A stretch of 64,000 nt of DNA from Nocardia sp. NBC_00416 (GTDB lineage Bacteria > Actinomycetota > Actinomycetes > Mycobacteriales > Mycobacteriaceae). Below are positions 58,617-64,000 of this stretch, piece by piece. How positions within the stretch are numbered: position 1 is the first letter of the stretch; each line of letters starts with the position of its first letter. A program made the translations under genes and the position numbers. A model generated the notes under the pieces. The model had not been told where the DNA came from. It saw only the letters and a list, made by a program, of their open reading frames with translations, and ran no database searches. The DNA lies in NCBI RefSeq assembly GCF_036032445.1, contig NZ_CP107932.1, positions 7,308,729-7,372,728 on the forward strand. Direction: 5' to 3'.

Positions 58617-59098
58617 GCGATCCCGCCGCACACGCGTCCCCGGCCACCGCCTCCTCCGAAGCGGGCGCCACGCCCGGCGAGCCGCCGGACCCGGGTCCCC
58701 TGCTGCGGCTGGTCCGCCGTCAGGGACTCGCCTTCGCTGTGGTCGGGGCCGTCAATACGGTGATGGGAATAGGTCTGACCGTCGCGTGGCTCGCTGTTCT
58801 CGGCGCCTCGGTGCCGCCGTCGGCCGGGGTGGCCGCCGCGTACGCGACCGGAATCGGTATCGCGTTCGTACTGCACCGGAAACTGGTGTTCCGGGTCCAG
58901 GGCCGGGTGTTCCGGGATTTCGTGGCGTTCGCGGCGGTCAACAGCGGTGGACTGGTCGCCAACGCGCTGCTGCTCGAACTCGCGGTGACGGTGCTCGGTT
59001 TCCCCCGGGCGCCGGCCGCGGTGGTGGTGATGGGGGCGGTCGCGGCCGGGACCTATTTCGGCCACCGGTATATCTCGTTCCGCCGCCCGGTAGGTTGA
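58613..59098 (+). CDS. GtrA-family membrane protein
   Basis: A 161-residue protein with four membrane helices and the GtrA pattern (FAVVGAVNTVMGIGLTVAWL, GIAFVLHRKLVFRVQG, then GTYFGHRYISFRRP). GtrA proteins are thought to flip polyprenyl-phosphate sugars across the membrane. GTG start overlapping the previous stop. With the GT2 and GT-C-like genes it completes a three-component sugar-transfer set. Confidence 0.87.
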   Translation: MSDPAAHASPATASSEAGATPGEPPDPGPLLRLVRRQGLAFAVVGAVNTVMGIGLTVAWLAVLGASVPPSAGVAAAYATGIGIAFVLHRKLVFRVQGRVFRDFVAFAAVNSGGLVANALLLELAVTVLGFPRAPAAVVVMGAVAAGTYFGHRYISFRRPVG

Positions 59099-59103
59099 TC
59101 TCC

Positions 59104-59334
59104 ATGTCGGAGGAAACCATTCTGGACCCCACCCTGCTGAGCCTGCTGGCCTGCCCACAGGACAAAGGGCAGCTGCACCTGGTGCGCGCCGCCGACGGCG
59201 CGGATGTGCTCTACAACCCGCGGTTGCGCCTGGCCTACCCGATCGACAACGGGATCCCCGTACTGCTCGCCGACGAAGCGCGTCCCGTCGAGGACGGTGA
59301 GCACGCGGACTTCGCGAGCCAGTACGGAGAATGA
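59104..59334 (+). CDS. Trm112-family (YcaR/UPF0434) small protein
   Basis: A 76-residue protein with the family core LLSLLACPQDKGQLHLV...LRLAYPIDNGIPVLLADEARP. Trm112 relatives act as partners or zinc-ribbon-like stabilisers of methyltransferases; only one Cys of the ribbon is clear here. ATG at 59104 with TAGGTT 7 nt upstream. It corresponds to the Rv1684 position in M. tuberculosis. Confidence 0.85.
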   Translation: MSEETILDPTLLSLLACPQDKGQLHLVRAADGADVLYNPRLRLAYPIDNGIPVLLADEARPVEDGEHADFASQYGE

Positions 59335-59342
59335 CCCCCGGG

Positions 59343-59987
59343 TCAGGGCTCGTCGCCGGACCGGGGGCCCTGGCCGATATCACCGGTGAGATACCGCTGC
59401 ACAGCGGGTCCGACGATGGCGACGACGTCGGGCAGCGGCAGCTCGGCGACCGGTTGCAGGTTCAGGATCTTGCGGGTGAGCACCAGCCCCGCCATCTGGG
59501 ATGCCGCCAGTGCGACCCGCAACCGTCCGTCGTCACCGTCGGTGGCGATGCGTTGCCGGACCCGTTCCAGGATCACCGACAACAAGAAATCCCGGGCCAG
59601 CGTGGTATCGCCGCCCGCGACGATGCTGCGGACCAAAGCGATCGCTCCCGCGCCCGCCGGGGAATCCCAGAGACCCACCACCGCCGCCACCATGGCTTCG
59701 CCCAGTCGATCCACTGGTGCCGCGTCGATCTGCCGCAGCACGATCTCCGGATCCACCGGCAGTTCCACCACCGCCGCGAACAACTGCTGTTTCGTTCCGA
59801 AGTAGTGGTGCACCAGCGCCGGATCCACTGCGGCGTCCGCCGCTACCGCCCGGATCGAGGTCTTGTCGAAACCGCCCCGCGCGAATCGCTGCCGGGCGGC
59901 GGCGAGGATCGCGTCCCGCGCCCCGGACTGCCCGGGGCGCCGGCCCGTCCGGGGCACCCGCGCGGCGTCGGATTCCTCCGTAGTCAT
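59343..59987 (-). CDS. TetR-family regulator of the adjacent ABC exporter
   Basis: A 214-residue TetR protein with HTH region FDKTSIRAVAADAAVDPALVHHYFGTKQQLFAAVV. Its ATG overlaps the ABC permease stop by 4 bp, so it is the last gene of the ATPase-permease-TetR operon and probably represses it. A 20-bp dyad before the operon (61571-61590) is the likely site. The same three genes occur in the same order in M. tuberculosis (Rv1687c-Rv1685c). Confidence 0.88.
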   Translation of the reverse strand: MTTEESDAARVPRTGRRPGQSGARDAILAAARQRFARGGFDKTSIRAVAADAAVDPALVHHYFGTKQQLFAAVVELPVDPEIVLRQIDAAPVDRLGEAMVAAVVGLWDSPAGAGAIALVRSIVAGGDTTLARDFLLSVILERVRQRIATDGDDGRLRVALAASQMAGLVLTRKILNLQPVAELPLPDVVAIVGPAVQRYLTGDIGQGPRSGDEP

Positions 59988-60817
59988 GCGGTCCGGCGCC
60001 GCAGCGTCGCCGCGCCCAGGCAGAGCGCGACCGCCGCGAACCCCGCGACGATCGCCAGATCCCGCCACATCAGGCCCGTCGGTTCGGCATGGATCGATAC
60101 TTCGTGCAGGGCGTCCACCGCATAGCTCAGCGGCATGATGTTGCTGATCACCTCCAGCCAGTCGGGCAGCTGTGCGCGGGGTACCAGGAGTCCGCACAGG
60201 AAGATCTGCGGCGCCGCCACCAACGGCATGAACTGCACCGCCTGGAACTCGGTGCGGGCGAACGCGCTGCACAGCAGCCCCAGTGCGACTCCCAGCATCG
60301 CGTCGACCATCGCGATCAGCACGACCCAGCCGGGATTGCCGGCCGCGTCGAGGCCCAGCAGTCCGAACGACACCAGGCAGGCGACCGCCGCCTGGGCCGC
60401 CGCCGCGAGGGAGAACGCGCTCCCGTATCCGCCGAGCAGATCGAGTTTGGTCAGCGGTGTGGTGAGTAGCCGTTCGAGTGTTCCCGACGTGCGTTCGCGT
60501 TGCATGGCGATCGCGGTGATCAGGAACATCACGATGAACGGCAATATGCCGAGCATGCTGATCCCGACGCGGTCGAACAGGCTCACCGGCTGCTGTGGCG
60601 TGGCCGGAACGTCCTGATAGATGAAGTACAGCAGGGTCATCAGCAGTGCCGGCACGACCAGGATCATGGCCACCGTCCGCCGATCGCTGCGCAACTGCCG
60701 GAGGATCCGGGCGGTGGTCGCCAGGTAGGCCGCCCCCGGCCGGGGTCCGGCCGGCGACAGCGTGGCCGGTTCGGTGCGTCCCGGCGCCACGGTCGATTCC
60801 GCTCCTCGGTCGCTCAT
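59984..60817 (-). CDS. ABC-2 type exporter permease
   Basis: A 277-residue permease with six membrane helices. The segment AMQRERTSGTLERLLTTPLTKLDLLGGYG is the ABC-2 signature region, and RAQLPDWLEVISNIMPLSYAVDALHEV is typical of the last external loop. It works with the ATPase upstream to export a drug or lipid of unknown identity. It overlaps both neighbours by 4 bp. Confidence 0.9.
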   Translation of the reverse strand: MSDRGAESTVAPGRTEPATLSPAGPRPGAAYLATTARILRQLRSDRRTVAMILVVPALLMTLLYFIYQDVPATPQQPVSLFDRVGISMLGILPFIVMFLITAIAMQRERTSGTLERLLTTPLTKLDLLGGYGSAFSLAAAAQAAVACLVSFGLLGLDAAGNPGWVVLIAMVDAMLGVALGLLCSAFARTEFQAVQFMPLVAAPQIFLCGLLVPRAQLPDWLEVISNIMPLSYAVDALHEVSIHAEPTGLMWRDLAIVAGFAAVALCLGAATLRRRTA

Positions 60818-61545
60818 GCCGGGGCTCCCATCGTGATGAGGGCGAGGAACGCCTGTTCGAGGTTCTGCTCGCCGGTGTGTTCGCGGAGCCCGTCGGGACT
60901 CAGCTGGGCCAGCAACCGGCCGTCGCGCATGAGGAGCAGCCGATCGCAGTGCTCGGCTTCGTCCATGACATGGCTCGACACCAGCAGGGTCGTGCCGCCG
61001 GCGGTCAGCTCGCGGAACTGTTTCCAGAGCTCCACCCGCAGGACCGGGTCCAGCCCGACGGTGGGTTCGTCGAGTACCAGCAGTTCGGGTCCGGCGACCA
61101 GCGCGCAGGCCAGCGAGGCCCGTGTCCGCTGTCCTCCGGAGAGTTCGTCGCCGCGTTGTCCCTGATGGTCCAGTAATCCGACCGCGCCCAGCGCCGATTC
61201 GACCGCGTCCCGATCACCCCCGTAGAGCGCCGCGAAGTACGCGACGTTGTCGCGCACGCTGATATCGGAGTAGATGCTCGGCGCCTGGGTCACGTAACCG
61301 ATCCGCCGCCGCAACCCGGCACTGCCCGCGGGCAGTCCGAGTGCGGTGACCTCACCCCCGGCCACCACCTGGGTGCCGACGATGCTGCGCATGAGGGTGG
61401 TCTTCCCGCAACCCGACGGTCCCAGCAGTCCGGTGATGGATCCCCGCGGAATGCTCAGCGAAATATCCTGTAGCACTTCGTGTTTGCCGCGGCGAACGGT
61501 GAGGCTCCGAACCTCCACCGCGGCCGGCGCGCCGGTATCGGACAT
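60814..61545 (-). CDS. ABC exporter ATP-binding protein
   Basis: The 243-residue ATPase has Walker A LLGPSGCGKTTLM, signature DELSGGQRTRASLACAL, Walker B LLVLDEPTVGLD and the switch histidine in SSHVMDEAEHC. It is first in the operon with the ABC-2 permease and TetR regulator. The ATG at 61545 has TAAGGTGG upstream. Confidence 0.92.
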   Translation of the reverse strand: MSDTGAPAAVEVRSLTVRRGKHEVLQDISLSIPRGSITGLLGPSGCGKTTLMRSIVGTQVVAGGEVTALGLPAGSAGLRRRIGYVTQAPSIYSDISVRDNVAYFAALYGGDRDAVESALGAVGLLDHQGQRGDELSGGQRTRASLACALVAGPELLVLDEPTVGLDPVLRVELWKQFRELTAGGTTLLVSSHVMDEAEHCDRLLLMRDGRLLAQLSPDGLREHTGEQNLEQAFLALITMGAPA

Positions 61546-61570
61546 GATCCACCTTATTCATCCGGTGTTG

Positions 61571-61590
61571 AATTCATTACCTGATGAATT
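61571..61590. promoter_or_regulatory. Putative TetR operator of the ABC exporter operon
   Basis: AATTCATTACCTGATGAATT has perfect 7-bp arms around a 6-nt spacer, 26 bp before the ATPase start, in an unusually AT-rich patch. Partial repeats of the ATTCAT half-site (61554-61559) lie nearer the gene. Confidence 0.6.
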
Positions 61591-61766
61591 ATTCGCCCGG
61601 CGGGTCCCCTCCGCAAGCCGTGAGGTCGATCGACCTGTCGACCCCACTTGTCCCGAGCGGTGCGCGCCCAGATCTCGCGCCGTCCCCACCGGCCCGGTTC
61701 ACCGCGTGGACCTGCACGGACAGACACCCCGGGCGGGCGCCGGGTACCGGCTGCGACAATCCACAG

Positions 61767-62387
61767 GTGAGTGCCGAGGAACTGGCTGTTGATCCATTGA
61801 CCGCCGCCCGGCGTCTACTCGGCGCAACCCTGTGGTCGGGCCCGGTCGGCGCCAGGATCGTCGAGGTCGAGGCATACGGTGGCGACCCCGCGGGACCCTG
61901 GCATGATCCGGCGGCGCATTCCGGGCGCGGCCCGACGCCGCGTAACGCGGTGATGTTCGGCCCGCCGGGAAGGCTGTACTGCTATCTCAGCTACGGAATG
62001 CACACCTGCGTGAACATCATCAGCGGTCCGGACGGTGTGGCCAGCGGCATTCTGCTCCGGGCGGCGGAGATCATCGCCGGCCACGCGCAGGCAGGTGGTC
62101 GCCGGCCCGGCGCGCGCACCGATGCCGACCTGGCCAAGGGGCCGGGCAACCTGGGCAGCGCGCTGGGCATAGGGCTCGGTGACTACGGCGCCGACGTTTT
62201 CGATCCCGAGTCCGCGATCCGGCTGGAACTGGGCAGTCCGGTCGAGCCGTCACGGATCGCCACCGGACCACGGGTCGGAGTGAGCTCCGCCGCCGACCGC
62301 CCGTGGCGGGTCTGGCTGGCCGGTTCCCCGGCGGTCTCCGCATACCGGCGCAGTCCACGCGCGCCGCGCGGCGAGAAGTCCGCCTGA
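61767..62387 (+). CDS. mpg: 3-methyladenine DNA glycosylase (AAG/MPG family)
   Basis: Removes alkylated purines from DNA. The 206-residue protein has ARRLLGATLWSG, the catalytic-glutamate segment IVEVEAYGG, HSGRGPTPRNAVMFGPPGRLYCYLSYGMHTCVNI and LAKGPGNLGSALGI. The GTG at 61767 gives the usual length of about 200 residues; the longer open frame upstream is not coding. Followed by tyrS as in M. tuberculosis. Confidence 0.92.
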   Translation: MSAEELAVDPLTAARRLLGATLWSGPVGARIVEVEAYGGDPAGPWHDPAAHSGRGPTPRNAVMFGPPGRLYCYLSYGMHTCVNIISGPDGVASGILLRAAEIIAGHAQAGGRRPGARTDADLAKGPGNLGSALGIGLGDYGADVFDPESAIRLELGSPVEPSRIATGPRVGVSSAADRPWRVWLAGSPAVSAYRRSPRAPRGEKSA

Positions 62388-62589
62388 GCCCACGTCGCCC
62401 GGCCGGCTCGCGCGGCTGGTGCGCCGGTCGTGAGCGGGAACTGCCGCGACCGACCGCGATGCACGCGGATCGCCCGCGCCGGGACCGTGCGCAGCGGCGG
62501 ACACTACCGCCGCGCATCGCCCACCGGAGTGGTTCGCGATGATCGCACCGCGCGTTATCCCGGTTGCGGTGGTGCGCGAAGATGGACCC

Positions 62590-63879
62590 GTGAGCAGCGA
62601 CATCATCGACGAACTGACCTGGCGCGGTCTCATCGCGCAGTCCACCGACCTCGACGCGCTCCGGGAGGCGCTGGGCTCGGGCCCGCGCAACCTCTATGCC
62701 GGCTTCGATCCCACCGCGGCCAGTCTCCACGCGGGACATCTGGTGCCGCTGCTGGCCTTGACGCGCTTCCAGCGGGCTGGGCACCGCCCGATCGTGCTGG
62801 CCGGTGGCGCCACCGGACTGATCGGCGATCCGCGCGAGGTAGGCGAGCGGGCGATGAATTCCGCCGATACCGTCGCCGCCTGGGCCGAGCGGATCCGCTC
62901 CCAGCTCGCGCGGTTCGTGGACCTGGACGATTCGCCGACCGGCGCGCTCATCGTGAACAACATGGACTGGACCGGTGCCCTGAGCGCCGTCGACTTCCTG
63001 CGCGATATCGGCAAACACTTCTCGGTCAACGTAATGCTCGCCCGCGACACCGTGAAACGGCGGTTGGAGGGAGAAGGAATCTCCTACACCGAGTTCAGTT
63101 ACATGCTGCTGCAGGCCAACGACTACCTGCAGCTGCGCCGCACGCACGACTGCGTACTGCAGGTCGGCGGCTCCGATCAGTGGGGCAACATCATCGCGGG
63201 GGTGGAACTGAACCGACGCGTGGACGGCGCCGCCGTCCACGCGCTGACGGTTCCGCTGGTCACCTCGGCCGACGGTAAGAAGTTCGGCAAGTCCACGGGA
63301 GGTGGAAGCCTCTGGCTAGACCCGGAGCTGACCAGCCCGTACGCCTGGTACCAGTACTTCGTGAACACTGCCGACGCCGATGTCGTCCGCTACCTGCGCT
63401 GGTTCACCTTCCTGGACCGTGCCGAACTGGGGGAACTGGAGGAGGCGACCGCCGAGCGTCCCCACGCACGCGAGGCGCAGCGCCGTCTCGCGGCCGAGAT
63501 GACCACGCTGGTGCACGGAGAACAGAACACCCGCGCCGTGCAACTCGCCAGTCAGGCGCTGTTCGGTCGCGCCGAGCTGCGGGACCTGGACGAGCCGACA
63601 CTCGCCGCGGCGTTGCGTGAGGCCGCGGCCGATGGGACGGTCGCCGAGGTGGTGCCCGGCGGCGACACGATCGTCGACCTGTTGGTCGCCGCCGGCTTGT
63701 GCGAGAGCCGGGGAGCGGCCCGCCGGGCCGTGAACGAAGGGGGCGCCTCGGTGAACAACGAGCGCGTGAAGGACCTGGAATGGACGCCGGAAAACAGTGA
63801 CTACCTGCACGGACAGTGGCTCGTATTGCGCCGTGGCAAGCGGAATTTCGCGGGTGTGCGGCGTACACCGGTGAATTGA
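62590..63879 (+). CDS. tyrS: Tyrosyl-tRNA synthetase
   Basis: Charges tRNA-Tyr. The 429-residue class I enzyme has the HIGH-like motif HAGHLVPLLALTRF, the tyrosine-site YAGFDPTAASLH and QVGGSDQWGNIIAG segments, the KMSKS-like KKFGKST, and a C-terminal S4 domain (ESRGAARRAVNEGGASVNNERV). The GTG at 62590 yields the family N-terminus. A terminator follows. Confidence 0.97.
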   Translation: MSSDIIDELTWRGLIAQSTDLDALREALGSGPRNLYAGFDPTAASLHAGHLVPLLALTRFQRAGHRPIVLAGGATGLIGDPREVGERAMNSADTVAAWAERIRSQLARFVDLDDSPTGALIVNNMDWTGALSAVDFLRDIGKHFSVNVMLARDTVKRRLEGEGISYTEFSYMLLQANDYLQLRRTHDCVLQVGGSDQWGNIIAGVELNRRVDGAAVHALTVPLVTSADGKKFGKSTGGGSLWLDPELTSPYAWYQYFVNTADADVVRYLRWFTFLDRAELGELEEATAERPHAREAQRRLAAEMTTLVHGEQNTRAVQLASQALFGRAELRDLDEPTLAAALREAAADGTVAEVVPGGDTIVDLLVAAGLCESRGAARRAVNEGGASVNNERVKDLEWTPENSDYLHGQWLVLRRGKRNFAGVRRTPVN

Positions 63880-63904
63880 TCTTGGTGGGCTGGGTCACAC
63901 TTGT

Positions 63905-63926
63905 GCGATCCGGCCCGCCGGATCGC
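63905..63926 (+). terminator. tyrS terminator
   Basis: Perfect 10-bp arms GCGATCCGGC and GCCGGATCGC around CC, followed by TTGT, 25 bp after the tyrS stop. Confidence 0.7.
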
Positions 63927-63974
63927 TTGTCGGCAAGCCTCTGAACTGCGCAGATGCGGTGCCGACGTGGCGAT

Positions 63975-64000
63975 TTGACGTAGCGTTCTCCGCCGCGTAG
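63975..64000 (+). promoter_or_regulatory. Start of a strong promoter at the window edge
   Basis: TTGACG (63975-63980) is followed after exactly 17 bp by TAG, where the window ends. This fits the TTGAC(N)-17-TAGNNT form of mycobacterial rRNA promoters. Confidence 0.4.

Noticed and set aside
56469..58631. 720-codon open frame antisense to the GT-C-like gene
   Set aside because: Product is low-complexity Arg/Gly/Gln-rich, while the plus strand shows alternating membrane helices.
62430..62589. Plus-strand ORF running into tyrS in another frame
   Set aside because: Arg-rich shadow of tyrS; no independent start signal.
1..64000. CRISPR array, prophage or replication origin
   Set aside because: No regularly spaced repeats, phage structural genes, or DnaA-box clusters were seen on reading the window.

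Overview
The window looks like a chromosomal segment of a mycolic-acid actinobacterium, most likely Nocardia or a close relative. The DNA is very GC-rich with strong third-position bias, GTG starts are common, and many genes appear leaderless. It carries a Methyltransf_19-type methyltransferase and ESX-style effector genes. The conserved backbone follows the order I know from Mycobacterium tuberculosis (rpmI-rplT-tsnR-pheST-argCJBDFR-argG-argH ... Rv1683-like, Trm112, TetR/ABC exporter, mpg, tyrS), with accessory blocks inserted between backbone genes.

Layout. 1-690: end of rpmI, then rplT and a terminator. 690-5250: accessory block with a rhodanese, a SAM methyltransferase, MarR and HxlR regulators, two decayed gene remnants and a chimeric AhpD-like gene. 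5250-11000: tsnR, a TetR gene split from its likely MFS efflux target by an IS110-family element, and a polyprenol-type mannosyltransferase. 11100-16500: pheS-pheT and two unrecognised conserved genes. 16480-23320: a type VII-type effector locus. It holds a ~1567-residue protein (kinase-like domain, six FHA-like repeats, C-terminal anthrax-lethal-factor-like zinc peptidase), a small overlapping downstream gene that could be its immunity protein, and a divergent WXG100-like protein whose peptidase-like domain has lost all three zinc ligands. 23350-25950: sulfonate-type ABC importer (ssuBAC). 26000-38900: mscL, small enzymes, a chloramphenicol-type exporter with a leaderless leader peptide, ppc, azlCD with an XRE-cupin regulator, a crotonase fused in frame to a 13E12/DUF222 remnant under a LexA box, an aldo/keto reductase and VOC proteins. 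39145-50084: the arginine regulon. argCJBDFR is an operon with 4-bp overlaps. argG and argH follow, interrupted by a PknB-like kinase and a 48-codon gene. Near-identical ARG-box elements precede argC and argG. 50200-53900: idi and the Rv1683-like alpha/beta-hydrolase/adenylate-forming fusion. 53850-59100: a four-gene sugar-lipid/cell-wall glycosylation cassette (aminotransferase, polyprenyl-P glycosyltransferase, large membrane glycosyltransferase-like protein, GtrA). 59100-63930: Trm112, TetR/ABC exporter, mpg, tyrS and a terminator. The last 26 bases look like the start of a strong promoter, possibly of an rRNA operon.

How the parts work together. The arg genes form a complete glutamate-to-arginine route (argC, J, B, D, F, G, H) with their ArgR repressor. 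Several regulator/target pairs have visible dyad operators (MarR, HxlR, TetR-MFS, XRE-AzlCD, TetR-ABC). The most unusual content is the ESX-type effector locus, the SOS-box/13E12/crotonase chimera, the leaderless leader peptide before the Cmx-like exporter, and an overlooked 48-aa amphipathic protein. All family assignments come from reading motifs; no database search was run.
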